Positions 1 to 7,872 of a stretch of DNA of 64,000 nucleotides are shown here, piece after piece (position 1 is the first letter of the stretch; every line of letters starts with the position of its first letter). Location: the NCBI GenBank assembly GCA_913055635.1, contig CAJXLK010000024.1, positions 1-64,000 of the forward strand, in the 5' to 3' direction. Both the position numbers and the translations under genes were made by a program. A model generated the notes under the pieces. It worked only from the letters and a program-made list of their open reading frames with translations, was not told where the DNA came from and did no database searches. Origin of the DNA: an uncultured Bacteroidota bacterium (lineage in GTDB: Bacteria > Bacteroidota > Bacteroidia > Bacteroidales > UBA12077).

Positions 1-1
1 C

Positions 2-991
2 GAACGGCTGGATATCGTTGCCGGCAAAACCCTACCGTATGCGGTTATCGCTGTCACAGTCACAGCGGCTATCGCCGCGGTAGTCGGTGGAGGACTGCTG
101 TCGGTTGCGGCGGTCGTCCCGATCGCGATGACGTTTTTGGCGGCGACGTTCCTTGGGGCGATGTTCGCTCGGTCGTTCAAGGAACTCACGTTCGTGACGA
201 TCACGATCACCGTCTTCCTCACGAGCTACGTGTTTATCCCATCGATATTTACGAACGTGACGCCGATCGCGCTGATCTCGCCGCTGACACTTGTGGTCAT
301 GGAGCTACAGGGTGAGGCTGTCAGCCTCGGGAGCTACCTGTTTTCGACCGGGCCGTTCTACACGAGTGCGGCCGTGTTATTCCTGCTCGGTACGGGCGTC
401 TACCGCGAGGAGGATATGTTTTCACAGAAGCCGGTGCCGCTGAAGTTCCTCGACGCGCTTGATGCGCGATTGAGCGGGGTTCGATCGGTTGGCGTGTTGA
501 CCGCGCTGTTTTTGCCATTTGTCTTTATCGCTGAGCTGTTGGCTATCGCCGTGTTGTTCGTGTTGCCGATCGAGGTGTCGATCCCGCTGGTGCTCGTGGT
601 GATCGCCGCCGTCGAGGAGGTTGCCAAAAGCATTCACGTGTTCGCCGGCTTCGAGAGTGATCGATTTGATCGGTCGGTGCGAACCGCGCTGCTGTTGGGA
701 CTCGCCTCGGGGATCGGCTTCTTTGTCGCCGAGAAGTTCACCGCCGTTGCCCAGTTCGTTGGCTTGCCGAATCTCCAACTTGGCGAAGCCGCCCTCCAGC
801 CGGCCGGCATCGGGATTACGCCATCGACATCGCTGCTGCTGTTGGCTGGCCCATTGGTACTGCATACGGTAACCGCCGGTGTTGCTGCCCTCGGCGCGCG
901 GAAAAGTCTGCGGTGGTATCTGGTGTCGCTGGTCGTCGCAACGGCGATTCACGCGGCGTACAACTTCGGGGTGGTGACTCTCTATGGCTGA
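2..991 (+). CDS. ABC-2 permease/PrsW-family membrane protein, 5'-truncated, haloarchaeal type
   Basis: The frame is open from the first bases of the window, so the N-terminus lies outside it; an internal ATG occurs at 128. The first residues (ERLDIVAGKTLPY) resemble the part of ABC-2 permeases where the protein enters its later membrane segments. The C-terminal half carries the motifs of PrsW-type intramembrane metalloproteases: EEVAK, FFVAEKF, an HTVTAG helix and a final HAAYNF. About eight hydrophobic segments are visible. The gene overlaps the next one by 8 bases, so the two form an operon, probably an export complex. GC content and codon use differ sharply from everything after base 1970. 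The PrsW-like half is fairly clear; the fusion to a permease is inferred from the short N-terminal part. It belongs to the foreign segment described at the junction. Confidence 0.7.
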   Translation, partial: ERLDIVAGKTLPYAVIAVTVTAAIAAVVGGGLLSVAAVVPIAMTFLAATFLGAMFARSFKELTFVTITITVFLTSYVFIPSIFTNVTPIALISPLTLVVMELQGEAVSLGSYLFSTGPFYTSAAVLFLLGTGVYREEDMFSQKPVPLKFLDALDARLSGVRSVGVLTALFLPFVFIAELLAIAVLFVLPIEVSIPLVLVVIAAVEEVAKSIHVFAGFESDRFDRSVRTALLLGLASGIGFFVAEKFTAVAQFVGLPNLQLGEAALQPAGIGITPSTSLLLLAGPLVLHTVTAGVAALGARKSLRWYLVSLVVATAIHAAYNFGVVTLYG

Positions 992-1886
992 TCAAGAGTG
1001 GTTGCGGGCCCGGTGGCGTGCCATCGTAGACCGCGTCAGCGACCCACGACTGACGATCGCCGGCCGCGAGCTACGGGTGTTGGGCCGCGAAAAGACGATC
1101 ATCCTTGCGGTCGTCATCCAACTATTTGTCGCCGCGTTCTCGGGCTTTCTCGTTGTCGGGCTTGTCTCGTTGTACGACCCCGGCAGCGTTGACGGCTATC
1201 AGATCGACGCCGCCGTCACCGGCGAGGCCACCGACGAGATGCTGGCGGCCATCGAGGAACGGCCGGCCATCGAGGGCACGCGGTACGCAACGACAAGCGA
1301 GGCCTACGCTGATTTTCAGGATGGCGCGGTCAACGCGGTGTTTCAGACAACCCGCAGCGACGGCCGTATCGAGGTGGTGATGACCGCCCCAGAGGGCAGC
1401 ATCGAGACCACGTTAGTCGTCTCGGAAGGTCAAGAGGCCTTGCGCGCTCTTGAGCGAAACCTTCGTGCCGACCGCGCTGCCTCGCTGTCGAATCCGCCGC
1501 TGCCGCTGCCGCCTGACACCGGTGGCAACCCCTACTACGATTTCACCTACACGATCCTACTGCCGCTGTTGGTGTTTCTGCCGGTGTTTATCAGCGGCTC
1601 GATCACCGTCGACTCGCTGACCGCCGAAAGCGAGCAGGGCACGCTTGAACTGTTGCGTGTCGCGCCGGTGACGATGGTTGACATCGTTGACGGCAAGTCG
1701 GCGGCAATGATCGCTATCGCCCCCTTGCAGGCGGTTGCGTGGCTGGGGCTGCTTTCGTTGAATGGTGTCGCCATTGCCAACGTTGGCTGGCTGGCCGCGC
1801 TTGTGACAGCGGTGACAGCGATCGTTGTCGCATTGTCGGTGGCCGTTTCGCTGTTGGCACCCGATCGGCTTCTTTGTCTGGTGTAG
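984..1886 (+). CDS. ABC-2 (NatB-like) transporter permease, 3'-truncated at a chimeric junction
   Basis: The reading frame gives 300 residues. A cytoplasmic N-terminus is followed by one membrane segment (about residues 38-60), a large extracytoplasmic domain rich in Asp and Glu (about 65-175), and then membrane segments from about 190. The phrase TAESEQGTLELLRVAPV is typical of ABC-2 permeases. Acid-rich soluble parts and GC-rich third positions suggest a haloarchaeon. Homologues continue with further membrane helices after the LLAPDR segment, but here the frame breaks off at a chance stop (LLCLV-stop). The true sequence therefore probably ends near 1868, and the last few codons are not part of the original gene. 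ATG at 984 overlaps the preceding gene. I take the loss of the 3' end to be an assembly artefact rather than a natural pseudogene. Confidence 0.7.
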   Translation: MADQEWLRARWRAIVDRVSDPRLTIAGRELRVLGREKTIILAVVIQLFVAAFSGFLVVGLVSLYDPGSVDGYQIDAAVTGEATDEMLAAIEERPAIEGTRYATTSEAYADFQDGAVNAVFQTTRSDGRIEVVMTAPEGSIETTLVVSEGQEALRALERNLRADRAASLSNPPLPLPPDTGGNPYYDFTYTILLPLLVFLPVFISGSITVDSLTAESEQGTLELLRVAPVTMVDIVDGKSAAMIAIAPLQAVAWLGLLSLNGVAIANVGWLAALVTAVTAIVVALSVAVSLLAPDRLLCLV

Positions 1887-1967
1887 ATGTCTTCTCTCGA
1901 TATGTTCAATTAAAGTATTGCAAAAGCTGTCGGTCCCGGATGTGTCCGGTTTACGGCAGAAAGGTCT
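1868..1967. other. Probable chimeric junction, haloarchaeal to Bacteroidota
   Basis: Upstream is GC-rich haloarchaeal-type coding sequence cut in mid-gene. Downstream is AT-richer sequence leading straight into a Bacteroidota 5S rRNA. The roughly 80 bases before the 5S gene could be the native 23S-5S spacer, but no 23S rRNA is present. rRNA operons are common sites of misassembly. The exact breakpoint cannot be fixed by eye. Confidence 0.65.
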
Positions 1968-2075
<108 letters not shown>

Positions 2076-2080
2076 CTTTT

Positions 2081-2120
2081 TAAAATCCCGGTTGGGTCCG
2101 CCCCGGCCGGGATTTTTTAT
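2081..2120 (+). terminator. Rho-independent terminator of the rRNA operon
   Basis: AAAATCCCGG (2082-2091) pairs with CCGGGATTTTTT (2107-2118), and the T-run follows the stem. It sits about 6 bases after the 5S gene. Confidence 0.88.
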
Positions 2121-2126
2121 TGTTCT

Positions 2127-2370
2127 CCCGAAACTTTTGCAAGCCCCCCGAAACTTTTGCAAGCCCCCCGAAAATTTTTCACGTCCCCCGAAACGCTTAC
2201 AACCCCCCGAGGCGTTTATATTCCCCCCAAGGCTTTTATACCCCCCCGAAACGCTTACAACCCCTCAAGGCGTTTACAATCCCCCGAGGCGTTTATACCC
2301 CACGAAGCTCTTACAACCCCCCCGACTTTTTAACGCTCCCATAGCTTTTTCACGCCCCCGACACTTCTCC
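2127..2370. repeat. Degenerate tandem repeat, about 19-20 bp unit, C-rich
   Basis: Roughly twelve imperfect units follow one another, each a C-run, then CGAAAC or CGAGGC, then a T/A-rich part (CTTTTGCAAG, GCTTACAAC, GTTTATA). The first two units are nearly identical and later ones drift. Proline-rich open frames through this stretch are produced by the repeat and are not taken as genes. The 195 bases after it, up to the sulfotransferase stop, show nothing recognisable. Confidence 0.85.
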
Positions 2371-2565
2371 AGATCTGCCCATCCCTTTGGCTTAGACAAA
2401 GCCAGGGAGGAACTGCTCCCCGCTTGACATTCCGGGGGTGGACAGCTTTTCTTGAAACCTTTCCTCATGCCGTCCAAATATGTCACCCTTACAGCTTAAC
2501 GGCCTGCTGCCAACAGGGGTCCGGGTTCCCCCAAAGCTTCCGCATAGGCAAGGAGAAGGGGCCCG

Positions 2566-3330
2566 TTACCAGTCAAACCGCCTGCCCAGTAACCCGTAAA
2601 GCTCTTCATTGTGGGGGCGGTAAAAATCCTCCAGCATCTGCCGTGTCGATGCGGCGATTTGTCCGTAGTGATGCACGTTACGGGGATATACATCGGATGG
2701 AAGATAAGATGCTTCAAGGCCAAGAAACCGCAACGAGCTTTTGACCATTTGTTTTGGTCGGGCGAAAAAAAGCTCCCCCTGTTCAATCCAAACCTGCTCG
2801 CGCGGGAAATACCGCAAATATTCCCTGAGCTGTTGGGCATAAAGTCCCCTGGTGCGGTAAGAGAACCGCCTGAGGTTTTTATTGCTCCGGGCCGATAACC
2901 AGCCATACCCCAGTCTGCCACGGTATCTGGCCAGCCGGCTTTCTTCCCTCTTGAGGGCTTCTTCCAGGGATAAGGTTTCTACCCCCTTTTGCCTTTGATG
3001 GAAATAAGCGGATATGGCACGATCCACCGGATTTCTCAACAAAACCAGCAGCCTTGCCCGGGGCAACGCCTTATAAATGCGACGGGCGGCTCCCGGGTAG
3101 AAAAGATAGGAGGGGGAAGCTTCCCCGGTAAGCTGACCACCCGTCTTTTTTTCAGGAAAGTGCCAACGGTACCACAACCGTCCTTTGTAATAATTTTTGT
3201 CAAAATAATGGATCTCTTTTTTAGAAGCCGGTAAAATGGAAGGATGTTGGCAAAGATACTCATACAACGATGTGGTGCCCGATTTCTGGGCCCCTATGAT
3301 TAAAAAATCCGGGTCGGCTGTCAGGTTCAT
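2566..3330 (-). CDS. Sulfotransferase domain protein (PAPS-dependent)
   Basis: This 254-residue protein is of the carbohydrate/heparan-type sulfotransferase family, which moves a sulfuryl group from PAPS to a hydroxyl or amino group on a sugar or other acceptor. The 5'-phosphosulfate loop is IIGAQKSGTTSL (residues 11-22). The 3'-phosphate motif LLRNPVDRAISAYF lies at about 98-110 with Arg99 and Ser107. EIHYFDKNYYKG (about 39-50) is typical of bacterial members. There is no signal peptide, so it should be cytosolic. It stands alone on the minus strand between two repeat-bearing gaps, so its acceptor cannot be guessed from neighbours; an exopolysaccharide or glycolipid is one possibility. The start at 3330 gives a complete domain. 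Confidence 0.88.
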   Translation of the reverse strand: MNLTADPDFLIIGAQKSGTTSLYEYLCQHPSILPASKKEIHYFDKNYYKGRLWYRWHFPEKKTGGQLTGEASPSYLFYPGAARRIYKALPRARLLVLLRNPVDRAISAYFHQRQKGVETLSLEEALKREESRLARYRGRLGYGWLSARSNKNLRRFSYRTRGLYAQQLREYLRYFPREQVWIEQGELFFARPKQMVKSSLRFLGLEASYLPSDVYPRNVHHYGQIAASTRQMLEDFYRPHNEELYGLLGRRFDW

Positions 3331-3437
3331 GGGTTGAATTTTTGGAGGGTTTCCATTTACAAAAATACATATTCCCTGCTAATTCTGTCAATATCCGCGC
3401 GGATTATATATCACGCTTCATAGCATTAGGCTGGGGC

Positions 3438-3571
3438 CATAGGGTTGATCCATAAACTTAAATCATGAAGCCGGATTATAAGATTGGATCATAAGATTGA
3501 AGTCATATGGCGAATCCATAAGGTTAAATTCATATGGCTAAATTTATAAGGCTGAATCATAGTACTGGGCC
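3438..3571. repeat. Degenerate tandem repeat, 13-14 bp unit
   Basis: About ten units start at 3438, 3451, 3464, 3477, 3490, 3504, 3517, 3531, 3544 and 3558. The consensus is close to CATAAGRTTGAAT. It lies in the 390-base gap between the divergently placed sulfotransferase and the terminator of the DUF3857 operon. The rest of the gap shows nothing further. Confidence 0.85.
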
Positions 3572-3661
3572 TTAAATTCATAAAGTTCTTTTGCTGTTGA
3601 CCGGATCAAAACTTTTTTCTGTGTTTTTGTTTTGTTCGAAGCATCAATGAGCGGGGAAGGC

Positions 3662-3698
3662 AAAAAAAATCCGGCTCCCAGAGGAACCGGATTTTTTA
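3662..3698 (-). terminator. Rho-independent terminator of the DUF3857 operon
   Basis: AAAAAATCCGG...TCC pairs with GGA...CCGGATTTTTT around a CAGA loop, with one mismatched pair. It lies about 23 bases past the minus-strand stop at 3721. Runs of A and T flank both sides, so it may work in both directions. Confidence 0.82.
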
Positions 3699-3720
3699 TT
3701 AATGGAAAGGGTTATTCTTC

Positions 3721-5556
3721 TTATTTTTCAACCTTTTTGAAGGTCAGGGTTCGGTATTGATCCTTTCTCCAGAGGCTGATCATTTCGCGGAATGCCTTGT
3801 AACTGTCCGGAGAGATGATTGTTTGGTCGATTTGCAGGTGGCGGTCAATGGACACATTGCCGTTGCCCGGTTCGATATGGATGCGCAATTGGCCTATGTC
3901 GGTATCTTTTTCAATTTGGGTTTGTTCATTGATCAATTCGACCGATTCAGGAAGATCAACGCTGTATTGATACCGGATGTCCAGGGGCCAGCCAACCTGG
4001 AGGGGGGCTTTCCTGTTGCCAGGCAATACCTCCATATGCCATTGATCCAGTCCGGTTTGGGTATGAGGAATGGAGATGAACCGGTAACCATTTTGTTGAT
4101 CAGGAGAGAGATTCTGGTCAATCGAGAATGAAACCGAGGTTTGTGAGGGCGTGGACTGCTTTAGGGTAAAATCACTTACTGCTGAAGCAGGGAAGCCCGG
4201 GGAAAGCATTGATTTGATGGTCCCCTCATCCCTTTGAATGGAAAGGTATGGATTTTCGCAATGGGAGAGGGTGGCGTCGATTTCCCCCTCGATGTGCCGG
4301 GCATCCTCCATCTCAAAGCTGGCTTCCAGGTGTTGCTGACTGGTTGGTGTCTCGGGCTTCACCACCTTTGTTTCGCCGGCTTCTTTATGGATCACCAGGT
4401 TCACCTGCTCGCCATGCCTGTAAAGGCCATTGAACGAGTGGTCTTCAATGGCCGAGAGATAAAGTTTCTGGTCATTGGCATTGACCTGGACGTAATATTC
4501 GACAAAATTGTTCAGGTTACCTGTTTCTTTTTGATGAAACGGGCCGGGTTCGATGGCCACCGGATGGGCTTGTATACCCAGGTGTTTGAGCAGGCTGGTC
4601 AAAAGGACGGTTTTTTCAAATGTGGTACCCCCATTGTTTTCCAATACCTGGTTGTTGGAGTGGAACTTGAAGCCTTTATACCGGGCAGGGATGTCAAAAT
4701 GGTTGATGTGGTTGACCACCATGTCCTGAACGGCCATGATGCTGTCCATTCGGCTGGTTTTGTTTTTCATCAGGTCTTTCAGCCCCGATTCTACACTTGC
4801 GGGCAGTTCGTAGTCAACCTGCTCCATCATATAGGAAGCCGCCCGGTCGAAAGAGGCCGTGCTGAAGATAAGCCTTGGCCGGTGGGTGTCATGGCGGGGT
4901 TGATGTTCCTCCTTCGAGGTGGCCGGGACATCTTCAAACACCCATTTATAGACCTTCATGTCACCATCCTGCGAGATGTTTAGATTTTCCTCGGCATGGA
5001 GGAGTTGATAATTCAATTCCTTGTCCTTGGGGAAACGCACTTTAATGACCAACTCCCGTACGGGTGAAGATTCGGATAAAACTTCATTGCCCATCAAAAA
5101 AGGCTTATAGCCAGCATCTGTCTTCAGGCTGTAATTCATAAAAATGGTGGAATTTTTTTCCAGGCCGGTATGGGTCACCACCATCTCCCGCAGGTGATGG
5201 TAGGGCGGTGCACCGGAGGCAAACCGCGGCAACACTTCATTGTAGGCGTTTTCTGGTGAAGCCACCATTTCGCCTTCTGCCGTCCTTGTCTCGGAACGCT
5301 TTACATCCAAACTTTGATGTTGGGGATTGTAAACAATAAAAGTTTCCCCATAGAGGCTGTTAAAGGCATAGTGGCTGTGAATGTCCAACTCGTGCTGATA
5401 TTGGTAATTCATCGAGCCATCCGGCTTAAGGGTATATACCTTGGTGATTTGCTGAAAAAGGGCATCAGCCTGTTTTTGCTTCTTGGTAGGCTTGTCGCAG
5501 CTGTTCAATGAAACAGCTATGGCAGCGGTAAATATGATTAGGAATATTCGTTTCAT
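3721..5556 (-). CDS. DUF3857-family lipoprotein with degenerate transglutaminase-like domain
   Basis: The protein has 611 residues. Its N-terminus has a hydrophobic stretch ending in LNSC (Cys20), so it is probably a lipoprotein. A DUF3857 beta-domain fills about residues 30-240, a transglutaminase-like fold follows at about 255-385, and a DUF2569/3858-like beta-rich tail runs to the end. In the transglutaminase part the expected catalytic Cys is absent (NNGGTTFEKTVLLTSLLKH where homologues have a C before the helix), and the expected His is replaced in NNFVEYYVQV. It is therefore probably not an enzyme. It lies 25 bases after the next gene upstream on the same strand, a paralogue that keeps the Cys. 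The pair may act together at the cell surface; the function is not known. Confidence 0.82.
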   Translation of the reverse strand: MKRIFLIIFTAAIAVSLNSCDKPTKKQKQADALFQQITKVYTLKPDGSMNYQYQHELDIHSHYAFNSLYGETFIVYNPQHQSLDVKRSETRTAEGEMVASPENAYNEVLPRFASGAPPYHHLREMVVTHTGLEKNSTIFMNYSLKTDAGYKPFLMGNEVLSESSPVRELVIKVRFPKDKELNYQLLHAEENLNISQDGDMKVYKWVFEDVPATSKEEHQPRHDTHRPRLIFSTASFDRAASYMMEQVDYELPASVESGLKDLMKNKTSRMDSIMAVQDMVVNHINHFDIPARYKGFKFHSNNQVLENNGGTTFEKTVLLTSLLKHLGIQAHPVAIEPGPFHQKETGNLNNFVEYYVQVNANDQKLYLSAIEDHSFNGLYRHGEQVNLVIHKEAGETKVVKPETPTSQQHLEASFEMEDARHIEGEIDATLSHCENPYLSIQRDEGTIKSMLSPGFPASAVSDFTLKQSTPSQTSVSFSIDQNLSPDQQNGYRFISIPHTQTGLDQWHMEVLPGNRKAPLQVGWPLDIRYQYSVDLPESVELINEQTQIEKDTDIGQLRIHIEPGNGNVSIDRHLQIDQTIISPDSYKAFREMISLWRKDQYRTLTFKKVEK

Positions 5557-5581
5557 ATTGCTTTTTTTCAGGATTTAGTGT

Positions 5582-7540
5582 TTATTTTTCCAGGATGACC
5601 TTTTCATCGGCCAGTTTTTGGTGAAGCTTCACCACATTCCTGAAGTTTTCCCAGGCATCGGCTTTGTATTTGCGTTTTTTGAAGGTGATGGTTTCGTTCA
5701 GCACCAGTTGGTCGTCGTTTAACTGGTATCCCCCCTCGAAGGCGGCGGCCGAACCCTGGATCTTGTCAGCTTCCGGAATATAGGCGGCCTGCTTGTAATC
5801 AGGTAGGGTAATGGTTTCGCTGAGTTCCACCAGCCGGCTGCACCGGTCGCGGAAGCCATACTGGCGCTCTTTCATGTCGGGATCAAAGTTCAGGTGGTAG
5901 TTGACGTTTTTAAATATCTCCCTGGCCACTACCGGGGTAAAGATGATTTCTCCACTGGTCACCCGGCCGAAATCAGGAATGCGGTATCGGACCTTGATCT
6001 TCATGTTGTCGTCTTCACCCTGATAATCATAAGGATCGCTATACGTTAATTCCAGGATTTCCATATTCGGGTCAATCTGGCGAATCAGTTTTTCCATGGT
6101 CCGATCCCAGTCGCTTTTGAAATTGCTGGTGAACATACCCCGGATGGCGCCATCTGATTGGCCCTCGGCTTCAATGTTCATCTCACCGGTCAGGGTACCA
6201 TCCTTTTGCAGGGTGGAAGTGGCGTTGATCCGGAAGTAATGATTTTCCGGGGCCGATATGGCCGTTTCCTTCAGATCGGAACCTTCGGGTGTGCCGGGCA
6301 GGTAATCCTGTTGTTGTTCCAGGCTTGACCATAATTCACGGGTGAAGGGCACCCAGGTGGGATCCAGCAATTTGTAGCCGGTGTCAAGTTTAACCATGGT
6401 GATGCTGTGGTTGAATTGATCGGCCGGGATGTCTTTGATGCTGGATCGGGCCATGGTCATGGCTGCATAGGATTCAAATCCGGCGGCCCGAAGCATGGTG
6501 ATCAGCATGCTGGCTTTGTCCTTGCATACGCCACAGCGGTCCCTGAAAACTGTGGTGCCTTTATGCAGGGTATAGCCCTCGCCTTCTCCCATGGATAAGC
6601 CTGAGTAACGGATGTTATCGGCCACCCAGTGGGTCAGTTGGGCAATGCTGTCCCTTTGAGTCTGGGCATCCTCTAATATCTCATTCACCTTGTCTTTGAT
6701 GGCCTGGTTGTACTCAAAACTGCCATAATCCTTGTTCACATTGTAAAACCATAGGGATTTCTGTTCCCATTTCTTGGTGGTGGTCATGATCAGTTTGGGG
6801 GCCACATCGGTAACGGCTACCATATGAGGCTCGCGTTCAACCGGGCCTACATCTGTCTTGACGAAGGTATACTGATCATGATCGCCCTTGCTAACCTTAT
6901 TGGCGTAGAGGTTGGTGTTGTAAGTCTCGTAATAGAGCTCTTTGGATTTGGGCAGCAGCAACTTATAAACCTTCTTCTGGATGGGTTCATCGTTCCAGAA
7001 TTCCACAATGTCGTAAAAATGCCCTTCCATCGGTGGCACATACTTGCTCTCGGAAGTAGTGGGCTCATCCTGCAACAGGGCATAGGTGAAACCTTTCATG
7101 AACCTTTCAATTTCCACCGCATCGCCGGGTTCCAAATCCCCGATGTTGATCATCTTATGGCGGGCTCCCCAGTATATCATCCGCGCCGGTGCCGGATAAT
7201 CACGTTCTTTGTCCATGTCAATCGTTTCTACCGTCCCGTCTTTCCGGTAAATCTTGACATTGCGTATTTCAACGTAAGCCGATAGCGGATCGTAACGGAA
7301 CTTTAAGTGATTGAGCTTTTTGGCCCCCTCCGGGGTAAGCACTTTGTAAAGCTTGTGATAATGGCGGTAACTTAAACCGCTTTCCTGTACATCCACCCGG
7401 GTGCTGTCAAACACCACCAGGTAATCGGAATGGGGATAATCCTCTGCATCTCCGGCATTTTGGATCATGCTGAAGGGTACACCCATCATTTGAATGCTGA
7501 AGAAGAACAGGAGCGCGAAGAGAGTGAGTTTTCTTAACAT
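5582..7540 (-). CDS. DUF3857/transglutaminase-like secreted protein
   Basis: The protein has 652 residues from the ATG at 7540, which opens a clean signal peptide (MLRKLTLFALLFFFSIQ). A frame extension to 7684 adds a charged stretch and is unlikely to be translated. The DUF3857 domain spans about residues 50-230. The transglutaminase-like domain at about 290-410 keeps the triad signals: RCGVCKDKASML (Cys), FNHSITMVKL (His) and LLDPTW (Asp). A beta-rich C-terminal domain follows. Proteins of this family are periplasmic or surface-bound in Bacteroidota and are often found in pairs. It is the first gene of a two-gene operon read towards 3721. Substrate unknown; a peptidase or amidase activity is possible from the triad. 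Confidence 0.85.
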   Translation of the reverse strand: MLRKLTLFALLFFFSIQMMGVPFSMIQNAGDAEDYPHSDYLVVFDSTRVDVQESGLSYRHYHKLYKVLTPEGAKKLNHLKFRYDPLSAYVEIRNVKIYRKDGTVETIDMDKERDYPAPARMIYWGARHKMINIGDLEPGDAVEIERFMKGFTYALLQDEPTTSESKYVPPMEGHFYDIVEFWNDEPIQKKVYKLLLPKSKELYYETYNTNLYANKVSKGDHDQYTFVKTDVGPVEREPHMVAVTDVAPKLIMTTTKKWEQKSLWFYNVNKDYGSFEYNQAIKDKVNEILEDAQTQRDSIAQLTHWVADNIRYSGLSMGEGEGYTLHKGTTVFRDRCGVCKDKASMLITMLRAAGFESYAAMTMARSSIKDIPADQFNHSITMVKLDTGYKLLDPTWVPFTRELWSSLEQQQDYLPGTPEGSDLKETAISAPENHYFRINATSTLQKDGTLTGEMNIEAEGQSDGAIRGMFTSNFKSDWDRTMEKLIRQIDPNMEILELTYSDPYDYQGEDDNMKIKVRYRIPDFGRVTSGEIIFTPVVAREIFKNVNYHLNFDPDMKERQYGFRDRCSRLVELSETITLPDYKQAAYIPEADKIQGSAAAFEGGYQLNDDQLVLNETITFKKRKYKADAWENFRNVVKLHQKLADEKVILEK

Positions 7541-7872
7541 AGTCCATCGTTTTGGTTGTAATTCGCCTCTAAATATAGCAAAAAATTTTTTTATACCTTG
7601 AGCCTGCTGCCCTCCATGTGCCATTTTCGTAGATAAGCTGGCAGTGAGCCTTCTGGATCGAAGGGCTTCGGGTTGAAGGGGCAAAAATTTTTTTATTTCC
7701 CGAGAGCGACGTAATTTTGTGTCTCATGTGATCATTTTTCTATTTGAGTTATTGATCACCTATCACTTGCCACGATCAACCAATGATCCGTTTTGTGAAC
7801 TTCCTGTATTGGAAACCGGAATAATAATTTGATCGTGCAAAGGCGTGAATGCATAAAAACACAGGGGGAATT
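7541..7872. other. Divergent intergenic region upstream of metH
   Basis: These 332 bases separate the DUF3857 operon (minus) from metH (plus), so both promoters should be here. No B12 riboswitch box or SAM-binding element is recognisable, and no clear TAnnTTTG element was found. A pair of GATCA-containing stretches at about 7728-7760 is the only visible symmetry. Confidence 0.5.

Noticed and set aside
984-1886. Archaeal genes acquired by a Bacteroidota genome
   Set aside because: The gene is cut in mid-domain right before an rRNA gene with missing 23S; assembly error explains this better, and nothing like an integration site or mobile element is present.
2092-2427. Proline-rich coding frames after the 5S gene
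   Set aside because: They arise from the C-rich tandem repeat, occur in more than one frame, and have no start context or homology.
5582-7684. Longer start at 7684 for the DUF3857 protein
   Set aside because: It would put 48 charged residues before an otherwise perfect signal peptide that begins at 7540.
7541-7872. B12 or SAM riboswitch before metH
   Set aside because: I looked for the conserved B12 box and SAM-I core stems and found neither.
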